DNA of 64,000 nt from Thermovibrio ammonificans HB-1. Lineage in GTDB: Bacteria; Aquificota; Aquificia; Desulfurobacteriales; Desulfurobacteriaceae. Each line of letters begins with the position of its first letter. The stretch's first letter is position 1. The translations under genes were made by a program, and so were the position numbers. The stretch is from the NCBI RefSeq assembly GCF_000185805.1, contig NC_014917.1, positions 1 through 64,000 of the forward strand, given 5' to 3'. A model generated the notes under the pieces. That model did no database searches. It was not told the origin of the DNA and saw only the letters and a program-made list of their open reading frames with translations. Below, piece by piece: positions 33,255 to 41,145 of this stretch.

Positions 33255-33608
33255 ATGAAAGTGCCCGCAAGAACAAACGACCTCGTTGAGGTTGCCAAAG
33301 TTAAAGTGCTCAAGGGCGACCCGTTTGAGCTGAAGTTTGCAATCAGGACTGTTGCCCGGGAGAACTCCCTTTATCACCAGCCCGTAGAGCTTGTTATCGG
33401 CGGCAGGCCTGTGAGCCTACCAAACGCTCCCAAAACACTTGGGCAATGGCTTTTCGGCCTGCCAGACTACGCAGGCCATTATAGGCAAAGGGTAGAGGGA
33501 GACGAGGTTGTTATCCTTGCTCCTGACCTGCCTGAGATGAAAGAACTCCTCTACGGGGCCCTCCAGAAGCTCAAAGAGGAGGGGTTAGTTGAATGGGGGG
33601 CAAGATGA
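33255..33608 (+). CDS. Hypothetical protein, third gene of the MoxR operon
   Basis: 117 aa, unknown. The mixed strand/helix pattern begins MKVPARTNDLVEVAKVKVLK. TAGGAGG lies upstream of the ATG. It follows the VWA gene by 9 bases and still contains shorter hairpins (33456-33462/33471-33477). It may be the substrate or adaptor of the MoxR/VWA pair (inference). Confidence 0.5.
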   Translation: MKVPARTNDLVEVAKVKVLKGDPFELKFAIRTVARENSLYHQPVELVIGGRPVSLPNAPKTLGQWLFGLPDYAGHYRQRVEGDEVVILAPDLPEMKELLYGALQKLKEEGLVEWGAR

Positions 33609-33673
33609 ATGCGGCATTCTCTACGACGCATGGGCAGTCGTTGAGTAAAAATACTTACAAGGAGGTTAAGTAG
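33605..33673 (+). CDS. Possible 22-codon linking ORF
   Basis: MNAAFSTTHGQSLSKNTY and four more residues. The ATG overlaps the previous stop (ATGA), and its own TAG touches the ATG at 33674. It probably couples translation of the two flanking genes. A functional peptide is not supported. Confidence 0.3.
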   Translation: MNAAFSTTHGQSLSKNTYKEVK

Positions 33674-34222
33674 ATGGAAGGAAAGAGCAGAATAGCAGTT
33701 AGCGAAATCGTCAAGGTTCTAACAGAAAGCGGGGCGGTGAAGAGTAGAACCACCGCCTACGACTGGATTGAGAAAGAGACGGTGGGGTTCGGTCGTGTGG
33801 TGGAAGAAGGCCAGAAATACTGGGAGGGGGACTTTTCAAAGCTCTTTAACTGGCTCAGGAATAAGCTGGGGGAGAAAGAGGTAGTTAGGGAGATAGTAGA
33901 AAACGGTGTTCCCCTCTCCAAATACGAAGAACTCGTTAAGGAACTCCGAAGGCTGGAAAGGGAGGTAGCAGAGAAGGAGGCAAGTCTGAAGATTTTAGGA
34001 GAGAGAGTAGCTCTCAAGGAACAGGAGAAGAAAGCTCTTGAGGAAGAAAAGCGTAGGCTCAAGCAGGAGGTTGAGAAGCTCCTGAAGGAGCTCAAGGAGA
34101 AGGAGAAAACCGTAAGGGAGCTGGAGAGGAAGCTCAAGCTCAAGGAGCTTGAACCGATAGTCGGGGAGCTTCCCGCTGAAAAGAGGAAGGCTCTCTTGAA
34201 GCTCCTGGAGGAGCTTCAATGA
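33674..34222 (+). CDS. KfrA-like DNA-binding coiled-coil protein
   Basis: 182 aa. The N-terminal 70 residues carry a helix-turn-helix-like segment (IAVSEIVKVLTESGAVKSRT, then TAYDWIEKE). About 100 residues of heptad coiled coil rich in Lys, Glu and Leu follow, ending with a short helix. This layout (DNA-binding head, long alpha-helical tail) is that of plasmid KfrA proteins, which form nucleoid-like structures. AAGGAGGTTAAGTAG precedes the ATG. Confidence 0.55.
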   Translation: MEGKSRIAVSEIVKVLTESGAVKSRTTAYDWIEKETVGFGRVVEEGQKYWEGDFSKLFNWLRNKLGEKEVVREIVENGVPLSKYEELVKELRRLEREVAEKEASLKILGERVALKEQEKKALEEEKRRLKQEVEKLLKELKEKEKTVRELERKLKLKELEPIVGELPAEKRKALLKLLEELQ

Positions 34223-34416
34223 AAGAGCTTCGGGAGCAGGTAAAAGAGATTCTGAAAGCCCACGGCTCTGACCTTGACGGGGCCGTGAAGGCTCTTGTTA
34301 AACTGATAGAGAAGGAATCGGAACGTAAGGCTATACTGCTAATATCAAAAACACTTGCAAGGAGAGGATATGGCCAGTTTCAAAAAGAGGCTATTGAGAC
34401 GGGGAGGGGAAGTTGA
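34219..34416 (+). CDS. Hypothetical helical protein, 65 aa
   Basis: Small helical protein (LREQVKEILKAHGSDLDGAV, then KALVKLIEKESERKAI), linked to both neighbours by 4-base overlaps. No recognisable domain. A regulatory subunit of the flanking proteins is possible only from context. Confidence 0.5.
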   Translation: MKELREQVKEILKAHGSDLDGAVKALVKLIEKESERKAILLISKTLARRGYGQFQKEAIETGRGS

Positions 34417-35198
34417 AAGCAATAGAGCTTCTCGAAAAGCACTACCCGGATACTCTGAAGGTTCTTGAGGGCAAGTTCCCGGAGTTTGTTGAAACTGCCC
34501 GCAGAGTAGAGGTAATCCCATGGCGGGAGGAGTTCCAGGTAGCCGATAGGAACCCTGAAGTTATTGATGAGATAGAGTTCTGGGAAACCCTTACCCAGAA
34601 CGGATTAGTCAGTTTGGAGGAGGCCCGCAATAGAGTTGACGCTATTCTCAAAGAGAAGGGCTACTCCTCTAAAACCATGGGGATAGCCTTTATAGAGGCC
34701 GGAGAGGTGAGCTTCAGGACTGAGGTTCCCCCACTATCGGTTCTGCTCCACGAAATCGGACACGTCCACTTCAGGGAGCCCGACCCCGTGTGGAGCTCCG
34801 TTTACGGAGGGGGAGAAACCCTCTTTTGGCTCGCCCTCAAGAAGGACTATCCCATAGGGGAGGAGGAAATCAGGCGGTTCCACTCCCTCTTTAAGAGGGC
34901 CCAGCAGGGAGAGCACCTTGAGGTGGCCAAGGAGGTAGTTGAGAAGGTAGCCTCCCTGTGGGGAAAGCAGATAGTTCCGGCCTTTTACCCGATTTGTCTC
35001 GGGGCGGGCTGGTTGCCGAGTTACTTTGAGGAAGTCGCTCCGGAGCTTGACCCCTTTGACCTGACTAACCCTGAGTGGGAAAAGGTTCTGCCCCACAGGA
35101 ACGACGTGGTTTCCTTTTTCGTCAACCTTACGGAGGGAGTTCGGTTCGGAGACCCCTTCTGGGTGGAGTATGCAAGGAGACTGGGGATTTTGAAGTGA
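34413..35198 (+). CDS. HEXXH zinc-peptidase-like protein
   Basis: 261 aa. VLLHEIGHVHF at about residues 110-120 is a zinc-binding HEXXH motif. A downstream Glu (GGGETLFWLAL) could be the third ligand. The helix-rich N-terminus resembles no known protease prodomain. There is no signal peptide, so it would act in the cytoplasm. The TTG start has GGGAGGGG upstream. A conserved role with the coiled-coil protein upstream is inferred from overlap. ImmA-like proteases on mobile elements are a loose parallel. Confidence 0.6.
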   Translation: MKAIELLEKHYPDTLKVLEGKFPEFVETARRVEVIPWREEFQVADRNPEVIDEIEFWETLTQNGLVSLEEARNRVDAILKEKGYSSKTMGIAFIEAGEVSFRTEVPPLSVLLHEIGHVHFREPDPVWSSVYGGGETLFWLALKKDYPIGEEEIRRFHSLFKRAQQGEHLEVAKEVVEKVASLWGKQIVPAFYPICLGAGWLPSYFEEVAPELDPFDLTNPEWEKVLPHRNDVVSFFVNLTEGVRFGDPFWVEYARRLGILK

Positions 35199-35202
35199 GC
35201 TC

Positions 35203-35226
35203 AGGCAGAGCTTCGAAGCTCTGCCT
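35203..35226. terminator. Bidirectional palindromic terminator
   Basis: Perfect 24-base palindrome with half-site AGGCAGAGCTTC, between convergent stops (35198 plus and 35225 minus). It has a short pyrimidine run on the right side. Confidence 0.6.
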
Positions 35227-36658
35227 AATTCCCTTTCTCTTCTTCTTTGAGCTTCTCTCTTAAAACGGCTCCAAGGGCGATTGGAGTTGAAAAAGATGTG
35301 CCTTCAACTGAAAGCTCAACCCCGTTAGGCCAGCGGAAAATTACTCTGCCAGGGGCTATTAGCTCTCCAACCTGAAACTCTCTGGCTCCAACGGTTGTAA
35401 TGTTCGGCAGGATAAAGGCAATCTGTTTGGCAAGTTCGAGGTCTCCAAACTTCCAATCTTCATCAAGGTTCCCTGCTGCTTGGAAAACGCGGATACCGGA
35501 CTTGTCAAGCTTTGTTAGAGCCTGGGAGATTTGGTATTCATATTCAAAAGAGCATATTCCTCTCTTTTTTACCTCAAGGGAAATGTTGACTAAGACTAAT
35601 TCCCTATCAAATTCTCGAGGAATTTGGATTAAAGCTTCCTCCCATTCTTCTGCCTTCTTCCTTACAAGGTGATATTTGAGCTCTTTTGGTAGGGCAGTTT
35701 TGAGAACCTTCTCTACCAGTTCCCCGTGAGTGAAGTAACAGGGAAGTAGGAAGACCATTAAACCGAGTGCCTTATTTGTGAAACAGTAGCGAAGCTTCTT
35801 GTTCTTATTCCCGAAAAAGTCTATAACCACTACTGTGGCCTCTTTAGTTTTGAGGCCTTCCGAGAGGCGTTTTTCAAAGGCTTCTTTGGCTTGCTTATCG
35901 TGCTCGGGGCCTACCCCAAATGCTTGCGAGAGCTTTAATAGATATGAGTGAATCGTTATAGTATCCTCTTCAGGTTCTCCAAAAATGAAATCCCTCTCAG
36001 AACCATCTTCTTTGAACTTCTTCCAGCTGACGGTTGCGTTTTTCAAAGATAGACCGTGAAAGGAGTGTAGTTTGTACACGAACAAGCCCATGTAAGCTAC
36101 AAAGATTATGAAGAAAAGAGAGGTTATGGAGCACTTAACCTTATACTCATCTTCTTCGCCAACTGGTTTTTTGGTTAGGAGCAAATAGATACTGAATGCC
36201 ACAAGAGCGTTTAGGAGTATGAACTGAGTGATAATGGCAATAAAGCTTGCATGAATAAGATAGGACTCCGAATAAATAGCCAAGGGTAAACTAAGGCCGA
36301 GTAGAAGTAGTACTCCAGAAAGAGGATATCCACAGAGGAAGCCAACAAACTTCCGATAACCAGTTTTTTTTTCAAGTAGTGGAGAAAGAAGAGTATAGAC
36401 TTTTCTGAGGGGAGAAAATAGAAAAAGCAAAGAGATAGAAGTGGATAAAGAAAGGGCCGTTACCCAAATAATAGATAACTGAACTCCAAGAAAAGTCAAA
36501 TTCTTATTTGAGTTTATCGATGGTACGAACGAAATCATCAGCAATATTAATAGTAACATTGGAGCTATTACAAAGATAGCAATTGTAGAGGGAGCAGTTA
36601 CGGTTATAGACTTGACAGCTTGCTTTAAATCTTTAAAGTTGAGTGTAAAGTTACGCAT
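35225..36658 (-). CDS. Membrane-anchored subtilisin-family protease
   Basis: 477 aa. Residues about 1-205 contain about six membrane helices (IFVIAPMLLLILLMISFV and others). The soluble remainder has a subtilase triad: Asp near 280 (ATVVVIDFFGN), His near 311 (CYFTHGELVEKVL), and Ser near 455 (SVEGTSFSTPIALGAVL). The oxyanion Asn is in VFQAAGNLDEDW. The GTSFSTP box and order D-H-S are diagnostic for S8. A polytopic front end on a subtilase is unusual. Codon usage is AT-richer than in the tra genes, suggesting separate acquisition. Confidence 0.75.
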   Translation of the reverse strand: MRNFTLNFKDLKQAVKSITVTAPSTIAIFVIAPMLLLILLMISFVPSINSNKNLTFLGVQLSIIWVTALSLSTSISLLFLFSPLRKVYTLLSPLLEKKTGYRKFVGFLCGYPLSGVLLLLGLSLPLAIYSESYLIHASFIAIITQFILLNALVAFSIYLLLTKKPVGEEDEYKVKCSITSLFFIIFVAYMGLFVYKLHSFHGLSLKNATVSWKKFKEDGSERDFIFGEPEEDTITIHSYLLKLSQAFGVGPEHDKQAKEAFEKRLSEGLKTKEATVVVIDFFGNKNKKLRYCFTNKALGLMVFLLPCYFTHGELVEKVLKTALPKELKYHLVRKKAEEWEEALIQIPREFDRELVLVNISLEVKKRGICSFEYEYQISQALTKLDKSGIRVFQAAGNLDEDWKFGDLELAKQIAFILPNITTVGAREFQVGELIAPGRVIFRWPNGVELSVEGTSFSTPIALGAVLREKLKEEEKGN

Positions 36659-36800
36659 ATTTTACCTCCTAAGTGAGAAATATAGGCAGACAATTGAGGT
36701 CTATAAGAGCTGGACGGCTTTACGCCCGTGGAGAGTTCGGTGGCACTCGTTGGAGCGGGAAGCTCCTTATTAGTTAAGGTGGCCCGGGGCAGACCACCTT
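36659..36800. other. Short intergenic region with hairpin
   Basis: Holds AAGGTGG ... CCACCTT (about 36776-36800), a 7-bp stem downstream of the gene at 36801-37130. It could terminate that minus-strand operon, although no T tract follows. Confidence 0.3.
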
Positions 36801-37130
36801 CTAAAGACGGGGGCGGCGACGAGAAGTACAACGGGGAGTATTATGATTCCCTGGAGGTCTCTTTTTGGTGACTGAGTCGAGTCTCACCTTACATGCAATT
36901 TTTTCCCCGTCCCAGGTTTCTACTATTACCCATGTTTTTTCAATCTCTTCTTTCTCAACTTCTCCAGAACGCACCTCCTTGGTTAAAGTTTCCTCAGCCT
37001 CAGAAAGAGTCGGAAACTTGCCTACGGCTTTGTCGCCGCAGACCACGATTACGCTCTTGACCTCTTTTTCGCCAACTGCTTCTCTGCACTCGGGGTCGAT
37101 TCTGACCACTATCTCTTCTTTAGGTAACAT
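36801..37130 (-). CDS. Hypothetical protein downstream of PIN toxin
   Basis: 109 aa. Strands and charged helices, with a motif GDKAVGKFPTLSEAEETLTK near the centre. The last 20 residues are Arg/Pro-rich and look unlike the rest, so a frameshift near the 3' end is possible. It is third in a minus-strand run with the antitoxin- and PIN-like genes. Function unknown. Confidence 0.5.
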   Translation of the reverse strand: MLPKEEIVVRIDPECREAVGEKEVKSVIVVCGDKAVGKFPTLSEAEETLTKEVRSGEVEKEEIEKTWVIVETWDGEKIACKVRLDSVTKKRPPGNHNTPRCTSRRRPRL

Positions 37131-37150
37131 TTCTCCTCCATGTAAAAGGT

Positions 37151-37642
37151 TTAATCTACCAGCTTGTTACGGAGCTCTATTCCGAGCCTTGCTATCAGGG
37201 CTTGTTTTCCCGTAAAATCATCATCGTTGGCCCATAGGATAACCTGATAGCCCTGCTCTACCAGGGCCATTGCCAAGGCTAAAGCATGTGCATCTTCCGG
37301 CTCTTTTTCCCTATCCTCGAGAAGCTCCACAGCCTGCGGGAGCTTCTCGAGGTAGTACTCCTTATTGATGACCTCAACGAACAGCCTAATCCGGCCTTCA
37401 GCAATGTTAAGAAGCATCTCCAGCTCCTCCCCTGAGAGAGGAAGCCGCAGCTTCCTGGCAAGAGCCCTCTTGGCCCTACGGAGATTCACTTCCGTTGTCT
37501 TTAACAACCAGTTCCGCCTTCTGGCCTCTTCGATTACCCTTTTCAGGGGACTGTTCACCTGCCGACCATATTCCTGAAGGCAGGTGAAGTTGAGCAGTTG
37601 AAACAGCTTGCTGGAGTCGATGACCACAACTGTTTCTGACAT
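37151..37642 (-). CDS. PIN-domain (VapC-like) ribonuclease
   Basis: 163 aa. It begins SETVVVIDSSKLFQLLN with the first PIN acidic residue. The late segment EPEDAHALALAMALVEQGYQ and WANDDDFTG supplies the other acidic residues. PIN toxins cut tRNA or mRNA. The upstream small gene is the likely antitoxin, 48 bases away. At 163 aa it is slightly longer than typical VapC, with a basic insert (RRRNWLLKTTEVNLRRAKRA). Confidence 0.65.
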   Translation of the reverse strand: MSETVVVIDSSKLFQLLNFTCLQEYGRQVNSPLKRVIEEARRRNWLLKTTEVNLRRAKRALARKLRLPLSGEELEMLLNIAEGRIRLFVEVINKEYYLEKLPQAVELLEDREKEPEDAHALALAMALVEQGYQVILWANDDDFTGKQALIARLGIELRNKLVD

Positions 37643-37690
37643 CGTAACCTCCTTATTTGATTTCTGTAAAAGCTGACGGGATTGCGACGG

Positions 37691-38005
37691 TTACCTCTTT
37701 TCATCTCTACCTCCTCTTGCCTGCCTAAGAAGTTTGCAGCCCGCTGCATTAAGAACGTCAGAGAGGAAAAGCTTCACCGTTTCAGAAAGGTTCTTTATGT
37801 TCTCATCTGAGTCTAATCTGATAAATACACCTATAGGTTTCTTTCTCTCCATAATTAGAATAATTGGATTGTTAAACGCTTCGGCAGGTTCCCTCACTAT
37901 CTCTCGCTTGTTTTTGATAGCAACCACATCTTCAAGCCATCCTCCTCTGTTCGTAATCTCATTCTTCGTAGCTTTCATAACTTCATTGCTCATAGTTCTA
38001 ATCAT
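37691..38005 (-). CDS. Probable antitoxin (Phd/YefM-like)
   Basis: 104 aa. A strand-helix N-terminal half with NPIILIMERKKPIGVFIRLD resembles the Phd/YefM pattern (xPVxVxxxxKPxAVL). A helix and a basic tail follow. TAGGAGGCGTAGTA precedes the ATG. It lies before the PIN gene, the usual antitoxin-first order. Tandem repeats and a palindrome upstream (38042-38089) are likely operator sequences. Confidence 0.5.
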   Translation of the reverse strand: MIRTMSNEVMKATKNEITNRGGWLEDVVAIKNKREIVREPAEAFNNPIILIMERKKPIGVFIRLDSDENIKNLSETVKLFLSDVLNAAGCKLLRQARGGRDEKR

Positions 38006-38147
38006 TACTACGCCTCCTAAAGTCGTTTAAAACATCTCCAAATAAATTGAATAAATCGAATAAATTGAAAAATTCCGTGGCCACGGAATCAATACTGAAT
38101 ATATCCCCCGTTCGTTATTTGTCAAACATTATGTCTGACAAATAAGG
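38006..38147. promoter_or_regulatory. Operator-like region of the PIN/antitoxin operon
   Basis: Three tandem 9-bp repeats ATAAATTGA / ATAAATCGA / ATAAATTGA at 38042-38068. A perfect 18-bp palindrome (half ATTCCGTGG) lies at 38072-38089. TTATTTGTCA ... TGACAAATAA form an inverted repeat around 38115-38145. The region is AT-rich and separates the toxin-antitoxin genes from the TraG-like operon end. Confidence 0.5.
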
Positions 38148-39671
38148 TTATCTCCTAAGTCCGATTCTCGCCCTATTCTGGACAAAATCCTTGCCCGCAG
38201 AAATAACTTGCGTGATGTGCAGGAACTCCCCAAAGATAATGGTTCTCAGCATCTGAGCTCCGAACCAGAGGACTATCATTCCGGCCGCAAGAGTGATTGC
38301 CGTGTAAGAGAAAAATGCAGCTAAGATTCCTACTCCCGAGGCTTTCAGAATCAGGGCACCGAGCCTTTTTGCCAGAAGCTCGGCCATTACGGGAGTGTTC
38401 AGGAAGCTCCCGCTTAGTCCGAAGACTCCGATGAGCTCCTTCCACGCAGGACCTTGCAGAACACACACGATGACATATGCAAGAATAAATACTGCATAGA
38501 GGAGTCTTGCCCAGAGCATCTCGAGAATAATTCTGACGGTTGAGGTGACGAACTGACCTTGAACGAGCTGGGTCAGGAAGAACAGGGGGGAAAGGAAGAA
38601 TATCAGCAGGTTTGTGATTCCCAGGGAAATCGGTGCAATTGTGGTTATCCCTGCAAGCAGGACGAAGTTGGCCAGCCCTGCGGCCCCCAGGAAGAAACCG
38701 ACAAGCAGGTCTTTAAGGATTGAGAGAATGGCCTCTACTCCCTTCTCAGGGAAGCTCTTTATGCTGTTGACGGCACTGTGGAAGAAGTTTGAGAGCTTCT
38801 GCATGAGCGAGACCTCAACCATGGAGCTGCACACTCCGGAAGGGTCGCCCGTAACAGAACTCCACCTCTCACAGATGTTAGATACGGTGCTCTTTATCTC
38901 GGAGGCAAGCTCCTGACAGCTCTGTTTTGTCGTGGAGTCAAGGTCGTCGTTTATGTTGTCCAGCAGCATCGGAAGAACGTCTCCGGGTCCGTCGGAAGTC
39001 GCCTTCTGCCAGACATCTTCTATTACCGACGGGGAGACGCAGTTCTGGGCGAGGAAGTCTCTCAGGGCACTATTGAGTTCGGCGAGCTTCTGCTGGTCCT
39101 GGGGAGTCCACTGGCCCTTGTCCCGAAGCTCAGCTACAACAGTATCGATACCCTGTGAAATCTCCTTCTCAAGGGTCATCAGTTTGGCCGTGTGCATAAG
39201 GCCCTTTCCAACCGTATCGGTTCCAAGAGTCCGCCCAGCTTTGTCTATCAGCCACATAGTCCAGAACTGCAAATCCCCGATGAACTGCCCCACGAATCCC
39301 ACAACTGCCGGGAGCTTCGCCTCGGCACTCAAGTAGAGGTCGGCGGTGAAGCTGTCGCTCCTGTTTACCGGGACCACCCACTTGAATACGTTCGTGTAAT
39401 CCTTTGCTTTGCTGATGGTGTAGATGTCTATAGTCCAGGTTGTCGGCCAGAGGGTAAGGGCAGAGAAGAGGAAGACTGCAAGAGCACGCTTGATGAGCTG
39501 GCCGGGAATGTTCGGAGAGTCCTTGATTTCCGGAAAGAAGCGGAAAAAGGCGTAAACGCTGGTTATGGCTACGATGGCCTTCCAGACAGGGGACCCGTAG
39601 AGCAGGTTCACGAGGTTTATGCCGTAAACGTATATGGTGGCGTCCCAGTTGTTCAGTGCGTAGATGTCCAT
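38148..39671 (-). CDS. TraG/VirB6-like polytopic transfer protein
   Basis: 507 aa. Membrane helices near the N-terminus (about 10-75) and in the C-terminal half (about 330-490, such as LLVGFFLGAAGLANFVLLAG) flank a periplasmic region with cysteines (QNCVSPSV, QSCQELA, SNICERW, GVCSSM). This topology fits the N-terminal part of F TraG or a TrbL/VirB6 protein. The long C-terminal periplasmic tail of F TraG is absent. GGAGTAGCG precedes the ATG. Last gene of the minus-strand tra operon. Confidence 0.65.
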   Translation of the reverse strand: MDIYALNNWDATIYVYGINLVNLLYGSPVWKAIVAITSVYAFFRFFPEIKDSPNIPGQLIKRALAVFLFSALTLWPTTWTIDIYTISKAKDYTNVFKWVVPVNRSDSFTADLYLSAEAKLPAVVGFVGQFIGDLQFWTMWLIDKAGRTLGTDTVGKGLMHTAKLMTLEKEISQGIDTVVAELRDKGQWTPQDQQKLAELNSALRDFLAQNCVSPSVIEDVWQKATSDGPGDVLPMLLDNINDDLDSTTKQSCQELASEIKSTVSNICERWSSVTGDPSGVCSSMVEVSLMQKLSNFFHSAVNSIKSFPEKGVEAILSILKDLLVGFFLGAAGLANFVLLAGITTIAPISLGITNLLIFFLSPLFFLTQLVQGQFVTSTVRIILEMLWARLLYAVFILAYVIVCVLQGPAWKELIGVFGLSGSFLNTPVMAELLAKRLGALILKASGVGILAAFFSYTAITLAAGMIVLWFGAQMLRTIIFGEFLHITQVISAGKDFVQNRARIGLRR

Positions 39672-39673
39672 CG

Positions 39674-40852
39674 CTACTCCTGGACAAGACTGATTCTCGC
39701 CCTTGAGAGCCTTCTCTCAAGGTTTGAAAAGGGAGGAAGGGTTTTTCCGTGCTGCTGGGCGAACTTGCGGATTTTCTCCCAGTTGACCACGAGGAAAACT
39801 TCTTTCCTGCCCGCAGCATTCGGATAAGGTTTGAAGATACAGGACCTGATTATCCTGCCGTCCTCCATTCCGAACGGTCTCAGAAGCTCTGCCAGCTCCT
39901 CTAAGGTGGCCGTTCCGAGGAGCCCCTTTGCAACCTCAAGCACCCGTTCCCTGAAGAGAGCAACAAGCGGTCTTGCCGTCATTGTGTAACCGTAGAGCTT
40001 CGCCGGAGTTCTCCTGTCGGCAGGCTGGTTGATTCCCTGCGAAACGACCAGGAAGAACTGTAGGAGCTTCTCCTCCCCTATTCCCTCCTTCTCGGCTTCC
40101 TTCTTCACCTGCTCCTGTTCGAGCCTGCGGGCAGTTTTCTCTACCTTTTTTGTCTCCTGAATGGCCCACTCAAGGGCCGTTGCCTCGTCCTTTGCCTCTC
40201 CCGACTCCATCTTTGCAGCTGCGGAGTCGGCCCTCTTGAGGTAGAGGAGCAATCTATTGAGCGTTCCGGCCTCATCGGCAGTGAAGTGGTCAACCGCCGG
40301 AACGGACTGTTCGTGGTGGTATCGAACGAGGTAGGCAATGAGGTTTCCGAGCCTGACTCTCTGAAGCTCCAGCGGGTCGGCCTCCTTCACTACCTTGTCC
40401 CACTCGGAGTTGTAGAGGCCAAGCCTCGAGGCTATTTCGAACGAGTACTCCGGGTGCTGCCTCATTTCCTCTTCCGAGACGGTCGCCTTGCCTGCGTCGT
40501 GGAGCAGGGCCGAGAGAACCACCACGGCCCTTTCTTCGAAAGGAAGGCTCCCAGTAAGGGCAAAGGCAAAGTCGGCCGTTCTCAAGGAGTGCTCTAAAAG
40601 GTTCACCCTAACGCTTCCTCTCCGGAAAGAGGCTTCCCTGTGGGAGTCAAGGAACTCAAGAACTGCCTCAAACTGCTCGACAAGTCCGGCCTCTTTGAAA
40701 AAGGGAAGTCTCTTCTCGTGGAAGCTCTTGGCGAGGGGAGAGGAGAGCTTCTCCCTGTCAACCTCCGGAATCAGCTCGGCAGGGAGCCACTGCTTTGCAA
40801 GCTCTGCAAAGTCGACCACAAACCGTCCGTTTTCTTCTCTTACCGCCGACAC
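39674..40852 (-). CDS. HD-domain protein, candidate MOBH-type relaxase
   Basis: 392 aa. His88 (VNLLEHSLRTADF), His118-Asp119 (SALLHDAGKATVS) and His179-His180 (VRYHHEQSVP) form a metal-binding HD arrangement like the TraI_2 domain of MOBH relaxases (LLxHTLE, then LLHDIGK). The C-terminal VNWEKIRKFAQQHGKTLPP also recalls TraI_2 proteins. No other relaxase is visible, and the gene lies in the transfer operon, so it is the best candidate nickase. It could instead be a metabolic or c-di-nucleotide HD phosphohydrolase. The GTG start has GGAGGGCAG upstream. Confidence 0.5.
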   Translation of the reverse strand: MSAVREENGRFVVDFAELAKQWLPAELIPEVDREKLSSPLAKSFHEKRLPFFKEAGLVEQFEAVLEFLDSHREASFRRGSVRVNLLEHSLRTADFAFALTGSLPFEERAVVVLSALLHDAGKATVSEEEMRQHPEYSFEIASRLGLYNSEWDKVVKEADPLELQRVRLGNLIAYLVRYHHEQSVPAVDHFTADEAGTLNRLLLYLKRADSAAAKMESGEAKDEATALEWAIQETKKVEKTARRLEQEQVKKEAEKEGIGEEKLLQFFLVVSQGINQPADRRTPAKLYGYTMTARPLVALFRERVLEVAKGLLGTATLEELAELLRPFGMEDGRIIRSCIFKPYPNAAGRKEVFLVVNWEKIRKFAQQHGKTLPPFSNLERRLSRARISLVQE

Positions 40853-41145
40853 CTGCCCTCCTTAACTTTTTCAAGGGGCGGAACGGCGTCTATGGGTTTT
40901 ACGATTACTGCCTCCTTGTGGGGGTAGATGATGAAGTCGCCCTTATCCTGAGCGGGAACGTTTACTATCTCAACGGCAGTCTTTCCGGCATAGGTGCAGG
41001 GATAGACTCTACAGGGGTCGATGCCCTGTTTAACCAGTCTCTCTACCAGCTGGCGGTCGGTGGGAGGCTTATAGACGACCTTTTCCTGCCCGCAGGAAAA
41101 AAGCAGGGCTCCGCACATAACCACCACTCCCATCAACTTCTTCAC
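40840..41145 (-). CDS. Small lipoprotein of the tra operon
   Basis: 101 aa. Signal peptide with lipobox GALLFSCGQ, so it is lipidated at Cys17 and probably reaches the outer membrane. The mature part has CRVYPCTYAG, two cysteines four apart. A VirB7-like or entry-related role is possible. The GTG start with GGAGGTGAGCT overlaps the previous gene by 4 bases. A full copy of the dispersed palindrome (41083-41098) codes for the lipobox region. Confidence 0.6.
   Translation of the reverse strand: MKKLMGVVVMCGALLFSCGQEKVVYKPPTDRQLVERLVKQGIDPCRVYPCTYAGKTAVEIVNVPAQDKGDFIIYPHKEAVIVKPIDAVPPLEKVKEGRCRR

Noticed and set aside
36625-36831. 68-aa minus-strand ORF between the subtilase and the PIN operon
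   Set aside because: Overlaps both neighbours, has no ribosome site, and its composition is unlike real genes here.
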